A DNA stretch of 64,000 nucleotides from Candidatus Saccharibacteria bacterium UBA1050. Lineage in GTDB: Bacteria; Patescibacteriota; Saccharimonadia; Saccharimonadales; Saccharimonadaceae. The notes below the pieces were generated by a model. It saw only the letters and a program-made list of their open reading frames with translations, was not told where the DNA came from and ran no database searches. The DNA lies in the NCBI GenBank assembly GCA_002316545.1, contig DCDR01000001.1, positions 559,692 through 623,691 on the forward strand. Reading direction: 5' to 3'. Made by a program: the position numbers and the translations under genes. Of this stretch, positions 48,376 through 56,118 are shown piece after piece. Position 1 is the stretch's first letter. Every line of letters begins with the position of its first letter.

Positions 48376-48404
48376 ATATTATCATTTTACAGATGAAAAG
48401 TCAA
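48376..48404 (-). promoter_or_regulatory. Promoter of the leftward VirB6-like gene
   Basis: Read leftwards: TTGACT (48399-48404), 17 bases, TAATAT (48376-48381), then 9 bases to ATG. Confidence 0.75.
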
Positions 48405-48475
48405 TGGTTCGTATCTATAAAATAGGCTAACGAGACTTGCGCAACAACGCCATTTATCGTATCGTGTTAACAGTT

Positions 48476-48868
48476 ATGACGATAAAACAAAAAATCCTCA
48501 GCATTAGCGTCTCGGTTTTGGTTGTGGCCTTTGTTGTTTCGCTTATTCCGGTTGCTGCTCATGCGGCAAGTTGTGGCGGTGCCGACACGACACTTATTAA
48601 CTGTTCGCAAGACAACTCTGGTGGTGTAGAAACCAACGGAATTTGGGGGTTGCTTCTACTGGTATTGCAGATTTTGACGGCTGGTGTAGGCGTTGTAGCG
48701 GTGGGCGGTATTGTGTATGCGGCTATTTTGTACGCGAGTGCCGAAGACAAATCAGACCAAGTGAACCAGGCAAAGATGATTATTACCAATATAGTGATTG
48801 GGCTCATTGCGTTTGCACTGATGTGGGCAGGCATAAACTTCTTGATCCCAGGAGGAGTATTTACATGA
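48476..48868 (+). CDS. VirB2/TrbC-like small membrane protein 1
   Basis: 130 aa from ATG 48476 (a TTG at 48437 is an unlikely longer start). Signal peptide ending PVAAHA, a short Cys-containing outer part, and two hydrophobic helices separated by a charged loop (ASAEDKSDQVNQAK). This is the topology of VirB2/TrbC pilin-type subunits. First of six head-to-tail genes; ATGA overlap with the next. Confidence 0.7.
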   Translation: MTIKQKILSISVSVLVVAFVVSLIPVAAHAASCGGADTTLINCSQDNSGGVETNGIWGLLLLVLQILTAGVGVVAVGGIVYAAILYASAEDKSDQVNQAKMIITNIVIGLIAFALMWAGINFLIPGGVFT

Positions 48869-49332
48869 TGCAACTCGCGAAACGCTTACTCGTAAGTGTA
48901 TTTGTTGTACTAGCGTTGGCTGGTACGGTCGTGGCGCTGAACCAATCACCTACCTATGCCGCAGGCGCTGGTGGCGGTGGTGGAGGCGGCGGAAGCAGTT
49001 GTGGCGGCCGATTCCTTACTTTTCCAGCCTGGTACAGCGGTCTTGTCGACCCTTCGACATGTGACCTACTCCAACCCGGCAAAGGCAGCGCACCGGCAAT
49101 TCAGGGCTATATTATGCGAATAGTTCTCAACGTTATTGAAATACTACTACAGGTAGTGGCTTACGTGACTGCAGGCTACATCATATACGGTGGTTTCAAA
49201 TACCTCACCAGTCCATCAGACTCAAACAAGGTGGCAGCTGCGCGTAAGACTATTCAAAACGCACTTATTGGTCTGATAATCTCATTTCTTTCAATCGCTA
49301 TCGTCACACTTATTGCGGGTAATATAAAATAA
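48865..49332 (+). CDS. VirB2/TrbC-like small membrane protein 2
   Basis: 155 aa. GGAGGAG before the ATG. Signal peptide (ending TYAAG), a poly-glycine stretch, then two helices around a loop KYLTSPSDSNKVAAARKTIQNALIG, the conserved region of the group. ATG overlaps the previous stop in ATGA. Confidence 0.7.
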   Translation: MMQLAKRLLVSVFVVLALAGTVVALNQSPTYAAGAGGGGGGGGSSCGGRFLTFPAWYSGLVDPSTCDLLQPGKGSAPAIQGYIMRIVLNVIEILLQVVAYVTAGYIIYGGFKYLTSPSDSNKVAAARKTIQNALIGLIISFLSIAIVTLIAGNIK

Positions 49333-49336
49333 CGGT

Positions 49337-49621
49337 ATGGAATACGCTCGAATTTTAGCAGCAAAGATTGACGCCGGCGATGTCGGCATTCCTAAAGTAA
49401 GCGCTGCCGACGGTTTGGCAGGTGTACTTACCACCGTGTATTGGGCTGCGGGAGTTACGGCCATCATTGTGATTATCATCGCTGGTATTTTCTATGCCAT
49501 CTCTAGTGGTGACTCAAATAAAACAAAGCAAGCGAAAGACGCCATTTTATACGCTGTTGTTGGCTTGGTGGTCATTATGATGGCGTTTGTAATAACAAAC
49601 TTTGTGATAGGAAGGTTTTAG
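49337..49621 (+). CDS. VirB2/TrbC-like small membrane protein 3
   Basis: 94 aa, the shortest copy. It has no obvious cleavable signal peptide; two helices flank ISSGDSNKTKQAKDAILYAVVG. Four bases after the previous gene, two before the next. Confidence 0.7.
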   Translation: MEYARILAAKIDAGDVGIPKVSAADGLAGVLTTVYWAAGVTAIIVIIIAGIFYAISSGDSNKTKQAKDAILYAVVGLVVIMMAFVITNFVIGRF

Positions 49622-49622
49622 T

Positions 49623-50003
49623 ATGATTTCACGATTAGTTCAAAAAATGCTGATGAGCATGGCACTGGTATTCGGTGTCGCCACCGTATCGGTAGCGCCA
49701 GTTGGTGCGATTAACGTAATTAAAGATGCGTGTACTGGGGCGAACAGCACAACGACGGTGTGTGACGCGGCCGGTAAAGACGATGCGGGCAACTTGATTG
49801 AGAATGTCATCGGCATTTTGCTGTGGGCCATTGGTGTGATTAGCGTAATTATGATTGTAGTGGGCGGTATTCGCTATGCGCTATCGGCCGGAAACAGCTC
49901 ATCCATTACAGCTGCCAAAGACACGGTGTTGTATGCCGTAATTGGCTTGGTGGTTGCATTACTCTCATATGCGATAGTAAAGTTTGTCGTAGGTTGGTTT
50001 TAA
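49623..50003 (+). CDS. VirB2/TrbC-like small membrane protein 4
   Basis: 126 aa. Signal peptide (VSVAPVGA), a short outer loop with two cysteines, then IGVISVIMIVVGGIRYALSAG and ITAAKDTVLYAVIG, the core shared with copies 5-7. Confidence 0.75.
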   Translation: MISRLVQKMLMSMALVFGVATVSVAPVGAINVIKDACTGANSTTTVCDAAGKDDAGNLIENVIGILLWAIGVISVIMIVVGGIRYALSAGNSSSITAAKDTVLYAVIGLVVALLSYAIVKFVVGWF

Positions 50004-50016
50004 AGGAGAAAATGAT

Positions 50017-50397
50017 ATGAAACGAAAACTACAATTACTAGTAGCAACGGGCATGTTCATGCTTGGTGTGGCTGGCTCAGCGCTTGTGCCTGCGGCCTCT
50101 GTAGCTGCACTTGATCCAAGCGCTGCCGTTAAGGATGGCGTAACCGCTGCGGGCGATGACGGAAGTGGTAAGGGCTTACGTGGTCAGCTAAAAACAGTCG
50201 TTAACGTACTGCTGTTTGTTCTTGGTTCAATCGCTGTAATCATGATTGTTGTAGGCGGTATTCGATACGCCCTATCAGCTGGCGACAGCTCTGCTATTAC
50301 GGCGGCAAAGAACACGATTTTGTATGCAATCATCGGTGTTGTAGTTGCGCTACTCGCGTATGCAATCGTAAACTGGATTATCGATCAGTTCGCTTAG
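50017..50397 (+). CDS. VirB2/TrbC-like small membrane protein 5
   Basis: 126 aa. Preceded by AAAGGAG. Signal peptide (LVPAASVAA), then IAVIMIVVGGIRYALSAGDSSAITAAKN and a second helix. Close to copies 4 and 6 in the membrane core. Confidence 0.75.
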   Translation: MKRKLQLLVATGMFMLGVAGSALVPAASVAALDPSAAVKDGVTAAGDDGSGKGLRGQLKTVVNVLLFVLGSIAVIMIVVGGIRYALSAGDSSAITAAKNTILYAIIGVVVALLAYAIVNWIIDQFA

Positions 50398-50466
50398 CCT
50401 TAACAAACACCCGTAAATTTGTTATAACAATAGAGATAAGTATTCGTAGAAAGGATTTTAAAACGA

Positions 50467-50853
50467 ATGAAAGCAACAATACAACGAGCGCTCCAGGCAC
50501 TTCTGCTTGTACCAGTTCTTGCACTTGGTGTAAGCGCGGTAGTTCCTGCGCAACCTGTTGATGCACTTGGTATTCAAGGTGGTGCTGATGCAGCGAAAAG
50601 TGACGACCAGTCAGACAACTTGTTTGACGAAGGTGGTTTGTTCCAAACCATTACCAACGTACTACTCTTCTTGATTGGTGCGATTGCCGTAATCATGTTG
50701 ATTATCGGTGGTATTCGCTACACCGTATCTGGTGGTGACAGCGCGGCTATTACCGCAGCAAAGAACACCATTTTATACGCGATTATCGGTATTATCGTGG
50801 CTATTCTGGCGTACGCGATTGTCAACTGGGTTATCGGCAGCTTCGTCGCCTAA
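50467..50853 (+). CDS. VirB2/TrbC-like small membrane protein 6
   Basis: 128 aa. AAAGGA lies upstream of the ATG. Signal peptide (VPAQPVDA), then QGGADAAKSDDQSDNLFDEGG and the two-helix core with GGDSAAITAAKNTILYAIIG. It shares QGGADAA and the core with the detached copy at 52506, so those two are the most recent duplicates. A terminator follows. Confidence 0.75.
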   Translation: MKATIQRALQALLLVPVLALGVSAVVPAQPVDALGIQGGADAAKSDDQSDNLFDEGGLFQTITNVLLFLIGAIAVIMLIIGGIRYTVSGGDSAAITAAKNTILYAIIGIIVAILAYAIVNWVIGSFVA

Positions 50854-50875
50854 CCAACCGAATTGATACTAAAAG

Positions 50876-50900
50876 CTCCGGCTGGCTGGCCGGAGTTTTT
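50876..50900 (+). terminator. Terminator of the VirB2-like operon
   Basis: CTCCGGC - TGGCTG - GCCGGAG followed by TTTTT. Confidence 0.9.
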
Positions 50901-50910
50901 GTTTGCATAA

Positions 50911-50942
50911 AAATAACTCCGCTTTCTAGGGCGGAGTTATTT
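50911..50942. terminator. Bidirectional terminator
   Basis: AAATAACTCCGC - 8-base loop - GCGGAGTTATTT: a perfect 12-base-pair stem with A and T runs on both sides, serving the leftward hsp20 gene. Confidence 0.85.
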
Positions 50943-50958
50943 TGGCTAAAGGTGCTGA

Positions 50959-51432
50959 TTACTGAATGGTAATTTTCTTGGCTTGTTCTTGCTTTACCTT
51001 ACCAAAGCTGATGGTAAGCACGCCATCTTTTAGTACAGCTTCTACTTCATCTTCACGTACAGCTACAGGTAGTGCTACAGTTCGGCTAAATTCGCCCCAG
51101 TAACATTCCTGAATGTGCCAGTTGGTCGCATCGGTATCGTCACCGCTTGAAAGCGTACCGCTGATGGTAAGAATACCATCTGAGATACTGACATCAAGAT
51201 CTTCTTTGTTAACTCCCGCTGTACGAGCTTTAACAACAAGTTTCTCTTCTGTTTCATATACGTCAACGGCAAGTTGGCCTGGGAAATCTTCCTCGCTATC
51301 GTCCCAGTTGTCGCCTGCGTCTGATGTTGGTGGCTCCTGAGCAGGATCAGCAGCTTGCAGATCATCGTCGTTGAGAAAGGCCGCAGCCAATTCGTCCTCG
51401 ATCAATAGATCATCATTTTGTTTACGGGCCAT
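50959..51432 (-). CDS. Hsp20/alpha-crystallin small heat-shock protein
   Basis: 157 aa. Acidic N-terminal arm of about 50 residues, then an alpha-crystallin domain: QLAVDVYETEEKLVVKARTAGV, KEDLDVSISDGILTISG, SRTVALP and the closing VLKDGVLTISFGK. An IxI-like tail ends KKITIQ. GGAGGAA precedes the ATG. Promoter TTGATT-17-TATACT (51480-51508). No CIRCE-type inverted repeat seen. Confidence 0.9.
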   Translation of the reverse strand: MARKQNDDLLIEDELAAAFLNDDDLQAADPAQEPPTSDAGDNWDDSEEDFPGQLAVDVYETEEKLVVKARTAGVNKEDLDVSISDGILTISGTLSSGDDTDATNWHIQECYWGEFSRTVALPVAVREDEVEAVLKDGVLTISFGKVKQEQAKKITIQ

Positions 51433-51479
51433 AGATTTCCTCCACTTCCTCTCGGCTCATTTGACAGATAGTCTCTTAC

Positions 51480-51508
51480 AGTATAGCCAATGCGTGCGCT
51501 ATAATCAA
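51480..51508. promoter_or_regulatory. Overlapping divergent promoters of hsp20 and comF
   Basis: Leftward: TTGATT (51503-51508), 17 bases, TATACT (51480-51485). Rightward -10 TATAAT (51500-51505) for comF overlaps the leftward -35, so the two genes would compete for polymerase. Confidence 0.6.
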
Positions 51509-51539
51509 TAAAACTAGTGGATAAAACGTAAAAAGTACA

Positions 51540-52208
51540 ATGATTGATAAGGCCTTGCAAATCGTTGCTCCGCACCACTGTTATGGCTGTGGTTCAAAAC
51601 AGGCACTTTTATGTGACAATTGTAAATATGACATCACTTCAAATCAATTCTACGGGTGCATTAGCTGCGGCCAGCCTGCCCCTGATGGAATATGCACTCG
51701 GTGTCGGTCGGGCTTTAGTAGAGCGTGGTGTGTGGGTGAGCGTTCGGGAGAACTTGAAGCTCTGATAAATGGCTACAAGTTTGAACGTAAGAAGGCTTCG
51801 AGTGCTGTGTGCGTTGATTTGCTTGATCTGGTACTACCTGAACTTCCACGCGATGTTTGCATTGTTCCCGTTCCAACAATTCGCCGACACATACGTCAGC
51901 GTGGCTATGACCATACTGCTTTGGTGGCGAAGGGACTCGCTAAGCGGCGGTTACTCATCTATCGTCCGGTTTTGCGCCGCGCTACTTCATCTGTACAGCT
52001 TGGTGCATCGCGCGCACAACGCATAGAGCAAGCGAAGCAGGCGTTTCTGTGCACCACATCGCTTACAGATCAAACGGTGCTACTTGTAGATGATGTTACA
52101 ACAACTGGAGCTACGCTAGAATACGCTGCCACAGAACTACGCAAGGCAGGCGCCAAAGATGTGTGGGTGGCAGTAATTGCCCGTCAACCTCTTGAAAAAC
52201 ATGTCTGA
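51540..52208 (+). CDS. comF: ComF-family phosphoribosyltransferase-like protein
   Basis: 222 aa. N-terminal zinc-ribbon pairs (CYGCGS, CDNCK, CISCGQ, CTRCRS) then the PRTase fold: VPVPTIRRHIRQRGYDH and the PRPP loop VLLVDDVTTTGATL. Works with the competence DNA-uptake helicase in other bacteria. ATG lies about 28 bases after the transcription start with no clear Shine-Dalgarno. Confidence 0.9.
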   Translation: MIDKALQIVAPHHCYGCGSKQALLCDNCKYDITSNQFYGCISCGQPAPDGICTRCRSGFSRAWCVGERSGELEALINGYKFERKKASSAVCVDLLDLVLPELPRDVCIVPVPTIRRHIRQRGYDHTALVAKGLAKRRLLIYRPVLRRATSSVQLGASRAQRIEQAKQAFLCTTSLTDQTVLLVDDVTTTGATLEYAATELRKAGAKDVWVAVIARQPLEKHV

Positions 52209-52221
52209 CATCTGTTACTAT
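52192..52221 (+). promoter_or_regulatory. Promoter of tRNA-Ser(UGA)
   Basis: TTGAAA (52192-52197), 18 bases, TACTAT (52216-52221), inside the end of comF. Confidence 0.5.
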
Positions 52222-52239
52222 TAAGCGAGCTTTATTCAT

Positions 52240-52502
<263 letters not shown>

Positions 52503-52505
52503 AAG

Positions 52506-52910
52506 TTAAACGTTCGTTCCGCCACTTGAGCTATTCGTAAAGCTAGTAAGCACGAAATTGATAATTGCGTAAGCCAAAAGCGCTACGATAACACCGACGA
52601 TAGCGTATAAAATAGTGTTTTTTGCTGCGGTTACAGCGGTAGAGTTTCCTCCGGAAATCACGTAGCGTAGGCCACCAATGATAATCATAATGACCGAAAT
52701 TGCACCAAGTACAAACAAAAGTGTGTTGGTAATGGTAGAAAATACCCCACTAGTGCCGAAAAGATTTGCGGTTTGGTCATCGCCTCTGGCGGCATCCGCA
52801 CCACCCTGAACACCGCCACTCACTGCGCCGGCAGACGGAGTAACAAATGTAGCAACGCTTAGCGCACCCAGTACGCCATATGATAAAACGGTTCGAATTG
52901 GTTGTTTCAT
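52506..52910 (-). CDS. VirB2/TrbC-like small membrane protein 7 (detached copy)
   Basis: 134 aa. Signal peptide (TPSAGAVS), QGGADAARGDDQTANLF, then the two-helix core with GGNSTAVTAAKNTILYAIVG. Closest to copy 6. It stands alone, reversed, between two tRNA genes. AGGAGTAATACCGC before the ATG; a -10 TACAAT lies at about 52940 on this strand. Confidence 0.75.
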   Translation of the reverse strand: MKQPIRTVLSYGVLGALSVATFVTPSAGAVSGGVQGGADAARGDDQTANLFGTSGVFSTITNTLLFVLGAISVIMIIIGGLRYVISGGNSTAVTAAKNTILYAIVGVIVALLAYAIINFVLTSFTNSSSGGTNV

Positions 52911-53211
52911 GCGGTATTACTCCTGTTAATTCTAGGCTCAATTGTAGCGAAAATGGGCAAAAAAGTCTACAATTCGCCTCTGTTTTATGCTACAATTTAC
53001 AGAGCTGGAGAACTTACGTCTACCGAGGTAGGAGTACCCGCCTATAGTCTTGCTCCTCGAAGTGCTAAAGCACTCTCGTCGGCCAAGCAAGGAAAACGTT
53101 TCATGCCACTGGTATAAAACGGGCTAAAGGGAACCCTTCAGCGCATTATGAATACCTCCCTATTTCACCGAAATGGTGGTACAAAATTTGCACCACCATC
53201 TGGCAAAATAC
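52911..53211. other. Gene-free stretch with hairpins, possible small RNA
   Basis: Left end holds the promoter of the leftward VirB2-like gene. A rightward -10 TACAAT (52991-52996) is followed by small perfect hairpins: CTACC-GA-GGTAG, AGTGC-TAAA-GCACT, AAGGG-AA-CCCTT, and further on ATGGTGGT...ACCACCAT shortly before tRNA-Ser(GCU). A reading frame 52953-53117 (MGKKVYNSP..., 54 aa) exists but lacks a convincing ribosome site. No known RNA family recognised. Confidence 0.35.
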
Positions 53212-53304
53212 GGAGGAGTACCCAAGTGGCTGAAGGGGACGGTTTGCTAAATCGTTAGTACGGAGAGATCTGTAGCGGGAGTTCGAATCTCCCCTCCTCC
53301 GCCA
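53212..53304 (+). tRNA. tRNA-Ser (anticodon GCU)
   Basis: 93 nt, CCA encoded. Acceptor GGAGGAG/CTCCTCC, anticodon loop TTTGCTAA giving GCT, long variable arm, T-arm GGGAG-TTCGAAT-CTCCC, discriminator G. Confidence 0.95.
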
Positions 53305-53490
53305 AATAAAAAAGACGACCAAATGGTCGACTTTTTTATTTAACGAGGTTGGGAAGATCCTGACTCCCGCGTTTTGCGAAGCAAAACAAGCGCGGAGTTC
53401 AGAAGCCTGTCAAATCTTTGATTTGTACAGGCTTTAGCTGATGGTAGAGCTAGGATAGCTATACCATCTTGCGTTCATCTCCCCTCTCCG
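53302..53490 (+). repeat. tRNA-linked composite element B
   Basis: Hairpin arms 53304-53320 and 53325-53341 (16 of 17 pairs) serve as terminator. 53339-53370 is an inverted copy of the tRNA 3' half (22 of 32). Then GTTTTGC-GAA-GCAAAAC (53371-53387), a T-arm 5' mimic CGGAGTTC (53393-53400), 76 bases containing a strong hairpin AAGCCTGT...ACAGGCTT, and a direct copy ATCTCCCCTC-TCCG (53477-53490) of tRNA bases from 53287. No gene on it. Confidence 0.7.
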
Positions 53491-53499
53491 CTACAGAGC

Positions 53500-53958
53500 C
53501 TATTTTCTATAGAGTGGCTTCAATACAATTGCTTTACCAAAAATAACGAGTTTTCTCGGTTCTGCATCGGTATTTAACTCAACGTGAATTGGTGCTGTCA
53601 CGGTTTGACCGGGCGGAATGCTTCCGCCGTACGCCTCTGTCTCGACATATTCTTGAGTTTTCAAGTTTTTTGAGTCAACCATGTAAACTCCCCATACTCC
53701 ACTTTCTGCAAAACCCGGGCCGTTTGTGCCTGTAAAGTCTGGTGTAATTCTACGGGTGCTACCGTTATGTACCGAGAGAGTAATCGTACACTTGTTCGCA
53801 GTACTGTTACGAATGCAAGTCGTCTCGTTAACTTCGTAAGAAACCTCATTGTAAGGATTGTACGTTATTTCGCGCAAAACATAATAAACAAACAAACTAG
53901 CGGGGGCAATAGCGAGCAAAAGGATTAAGACATCTGTAAACTTAGCTTTTGATTTCAT
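53500..53958 (-). CDS. Membrane-anchored hypothetical protein
   Basis: 152 aa. One transmembrane helix at about residues 8-28, then an outside domain of about 115 residues with a conserved-looking Cys pair (TTCIRNSTANKCTITLSVHNGS) and a beta-rich pattern resembling a small Ig/DUF4352-like domain. It ends just after element B. Function unknown. Confidence 0.55.
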   Translation of the reverse strand: MKSKAKFTDVLILLLAIAPASLFVYYVLREITYNPYNEVSYEVNETTCIRNSTANKCTITLSVHNGSTRRITPDFTGTNGPGFAESGVWGVYMVDSKNLKTQEYVETEAYGGSIPPGQTVTAPIHVELNTDAEPRKLVIFGKAIVLKPLYRK

Positions 53959-54030
53959 GATGTAATTATACTATTCTGGCAAAAATTCTAACTGATTCCC
54001 CCATATAGCTCATGCTACAATAAAAAGCAT

Positions 54031-54567
54031 ATGCAACCAGAAACACCGCAACCAAATTCTCAAGAAGTTACTCAATCCCAGCCACCTGCACCTCCTGTTG
54101 CGCCTCAGCCAGCAATGCTAGAACAACCGCCTGAACCGAGCAAGTTTGCCGGTATGTTTAAGCGACGCATTGGGCGAATGGGCTTCTTCCTTGGTTTCGT
54201 GTATTGGAACTTGCTGCTATTAGTGCCGGTGGCAGGAATCGCTGTACTCATCGTGAGTATGAACGGCGGAGTACCACCAAGTATTGTTGATTTTTATGCT
54301 TCGCCAGCCGCCAATGGCCTAACAATTCTAGCCGGCGTCGTTGCGCTCCTGTCGCTTCCTATTAGCATTTCGCTGTATGTACGGCGTTTGCACGACATTG
54401 GCCAATCGGGTTGGTGGTCGATTCTATCGCTTATTTCGCCAATCAACTTCTTCTTCATGCTGTATTTGCTGTTTGCAAAAGGCTCATCTGAAGAAAATCA
54501 ATTTGGAAAACCGGTAAATAGCCACTCATTCTTAGGTGTTTTGGGCTTTGGTAAGCCACGCGAATAA
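54031..54567 (+). CDS. DUF805 family membrane protein
   Basis: 178 aa. Pro/Gln-rich N-terminus of about 40 residues, then three to four helices; YVRRLHDIGQSGWWSIL is the DUF805 signature. Extended -10 TGC-TACAAT (54016-54021) ends 9 bases before the ATG, giving a leader of about two bases and no Shine-Dalgarno. Role in the family is unknown. Confidence 0.8.
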   Translation: MQPETPQPNSQEVTQSQPPAPPVAPQPAMLEQPPEPSKFAGMFKRRIGRMGFFLGFVYWNLLLLVPVAGIAVLIVSMNGGVPPSIVDFYASPAANGLTILAGVVALLSLPISISLYVRRLHDIGQSGWWSILSLISPINFFFMLYLLFAKGSSEENQFGKPVNSHSFLGVLGFGKPRE

Positions 54568-54597
54568 TGCTCACGCTCCTCATGGTATACTAAAATC

Positions 54598-55149
54598 ATG
54601 CAACCCAGTGGTGAACAGCCAGTAAACTACGCTCCTGAGACGCAAAGCTATGCGCCGCAGCAACCCGTTAACGCCCAGGGTCAACCTACTGACAATCCGG
54701 TGCAGTGGCAGGGGCCGGAGTACATCGTACAGCCAAAAACATCTACTTGGTATCTTTTATTTGGCATCGTCGTGCTCGTGCTGATTGCTGTCGCTGCTCT
54801 GCTTATTCAATCTTGGTCATTTGCAATCCTTGTGCCGGTTATGGCTGCAGCGCTGATAATGTACATCAATCGCCCACCACGCATGATTCAGTACGTACTC
54901 AGCGGTAAAGGCTTGTATATAAATGAAGTACTGCACCCCCTCACAGAGTTTCGAAGTTTTGGCGTCCGCGAAGAACACGGAGTGCAAGCGCTCGTATTTG
55001 TACCCGTGAAGCGCTTCAAGCCAGGCCTTACTGTATATTTCCCACCAGAAATGGGAGAAGCAGTGGTAGATATTCTGGGTGCTCGAATGCCTATGGAGGA
55101 AATGCAACCAGATTTCTTCGACAAACTTATTCGTCGACTTCGCCTGTAG
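54598..55149 (+). CDS. Hypothetical protein with two membrane helices
   Basis: 183 aa. Gln/Pro-rich N-terminus, a helical hairpin at about residues 55-100, then a cytoplasmic C-terminal domain (YVLSGKGLYINEVLHPLTEF...). TGG-TATACT (54586-54591) ends 6 bases before the ATG, so the transcript would be leaderless. It resembles small membrane proteins with a bPH-like tail, but I cannot name a family. Confidence 0.6.
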   Translation: MQPSGEQPVNYAPETQSYAPQQPVNAQGQPTDNPVQWQGPEYIVQPKTSTWYLLFGIVVLVLIAVAALLIQSWSFAILVPVMAAALIMYINRPPRMIQYVLSGKGLYINEVLHPLTEFRSFGVREEHGVQALVFVPVKRFKPGLTVYFPPEMGEAVVDILGARMPMEEMQPDFFDKLIRRLRL

Positions 55150-55258
55150 CTTGCGTTTTCTACCTCTGTTGTGATACAATTGCCTTCGTCTGCTTTGTAA
55201 GTAGAGGTACCTTATAGTTACACTATGCGAGCTTGTAGTTTACTACTCGTTCGCGTGT

Positions 55259-55335
55259 GCACCCGTAGCTCAGCTGGATAGAGCGTCGGCTTGCGGAGCC
55301 GAAGGCCATAGGTTCAAATCCTGTCGGGTGTACCA
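55259..55335 (+). tRNA. tRNA-Arg (anticodon GCG)
   Basis: 77 nt, CCA encoded. Acceptor GCACCCG/CGGGTGT (one G:T pair), D-arm GCTC/GAGC, anticodon stem TCGGC/GCCGA with loop TTGCGGA (anticodon GCG), T-arm ATAGG-TTCAAAT-CCTGT, discriminator A. GCG is an unusual choice: most bacteria read CGN with a deaminated ACG. Confidence 0.9.
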
Positions 55336-55390
55336 ATTTCTATGTAACATGAAAATTACCTCATCAGGGGGTATTTTTCGTTATAAATGA

Positions 55391-55414
55391 AAGAACCCCG
55401 CTCGACGCGGGGTT
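55391..55414 (-). terminator. Terminator of the GC-rich gene at 55443
   Basis: GAACCCCGC - TCGACG - CGGGGTTC-type perfect hairpin; read leftwards it is followed by TTCATTT. Confidence 0.75.
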
Positions 55415-55442
55415 CTCCCAAGTCATGAGCGGGGTGTTCGAG

Positions 55443-55832
55443 TCAGTCGAGGTTGAAGTACCCCTTCTTGGTCTTGGGACTGTAGACCCCGGAGACGACA
55501 CGACCGTTGAAGATCGCCGTGAAGGTGAACGAACCGTCGGGCTGGACATCGAAGATCGTCGCGACCTTCAGCTTCCGCTTGAACTCGGTGTTGCTCGCCA
55601 GCGTCTTCAGCGTGAAGGTCTGGTCGACGTACACCTGCTCGAGTCGGTGCAGGTTGGCGGTCACCATCTCGGAGATGTAAAGGCAACGAGCGGAACTCGG
55701 TCCGTTCACGATGTCGAACGAATCGACTGGAACGTGAGCCATGAGGTCGGACGTGTTGATCAAGGTGCTAGCGGACATAATGCCGCCCTTCTGTGACACC
55801 ATGAGCCCTGGTGACGTAGGCGTAATCTGCAT
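55443..55832 (-). CDS. GC-rich hypothetical gene, probably acquired
   Basis: About 129 aa, soluble, no signal peptide. Codons end almost always in G or C (ATC, GTC, CTG, AAG, GAC), unlike the neighbours. The C-terminal part (VQPDGSFTFTAIFNGR, VVSGVYSPKTKKGYFNLD) looks like a small beta-sheet domain; no family recognised. ATG 55832 follows GAGGTGG; ATG 55778 follows AAGGGCGG and begins the strongly GC-rich part, so it is a good alternative. Promoter -10 TATAAT lies near 55870 on this strand. Confidence 0.6.
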   Translation of the reverse strand: MQITPTSPGLMVSQKGGIMSASTLINTSDLMAHVPVDSFDIVNGPSSARCLYISEMVTANLHRLEQVYVDQTFTLKTLASNTEFKRKLKVATIFDVQPDGSFTFTAIFNGRVVSGVYSPKTKKGYFNLD

Positions 55833-55940
55833 AGCTGCAGCCACCTCACTGCTGAGGATTTAATCATAATTATAGCATAAAGCTAGCAAAATGTCTATAG
55901 TGTTGATACAAACTTGGTTCTAACAATGTTCATTATGCTG

Positions 55941-56104
55941 TACCAAGAAAATTACCTCACTTTTGTGGGGTTATTTTCTTGGTAGCATGCTGCAAGCATG
56001 TTGAACCGTAAGGTTCGCGTAGTGACGAAAGGAAGCGGGAGCTTGCTCGCGTCTCTTTCTGAACGGAGGAGCGAGCAAGGCGAGAGATATTCCTGTCGGG
56101 TGTA
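55941..56104 (+). repeat. tRNA-linked composite element C (displaced from tRNA-Arg)
   Basis: Hairpin arms 55941-55960 and 55965-55984 (18 of 20 pairs) begin TACCAAG, like a tRNA-Arg CCA end. TTGGTA...TTGAACC (55979-56007) is an inverted copy of tRNA-Arg ends. Then GAACC-GTAA-GGTTC (56003-56016), 74 bases with a 9-bp stem CTTGCTCGC/GCGAGCAAG, and the direct copy TCCTGTCGGGTGTA (56091-56104), identical to 55319-55332. Confidence 0.7.
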
Positions 56105-56118
56105 TAATCAACTACTAA

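Larger units (their letters stand above)
55336..55940. mobile_element. Possible inserted cassette at the end of tRNA-Arg
   Basis: The interval lies between TGTACCAA at the tRNA end (55330-55337) and a second TGTACCAA (55939-55946). It begins with its own terminator-like hairpin (AAAATTACC...GGTATTTT) and carries a leftward GC-rich gene with own promoter and terminator. It separates tRNA-Arg from the hairpin of element C. No integrase is encoded. Confidence 0.45.

Noticed and set aside
50959..51540. CIRCE or other heat-shock operator near hsp20
   Set aside because: No inverted repeat of that type found; only ordinary overlapping promoters.
55423..55796. Rightward and alternative leftward frames in 55423-55796
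   Set aside because: High GC opens several frames; the leftward 55443 frame alone has a promoter, ribosome site and terminator in the right places.
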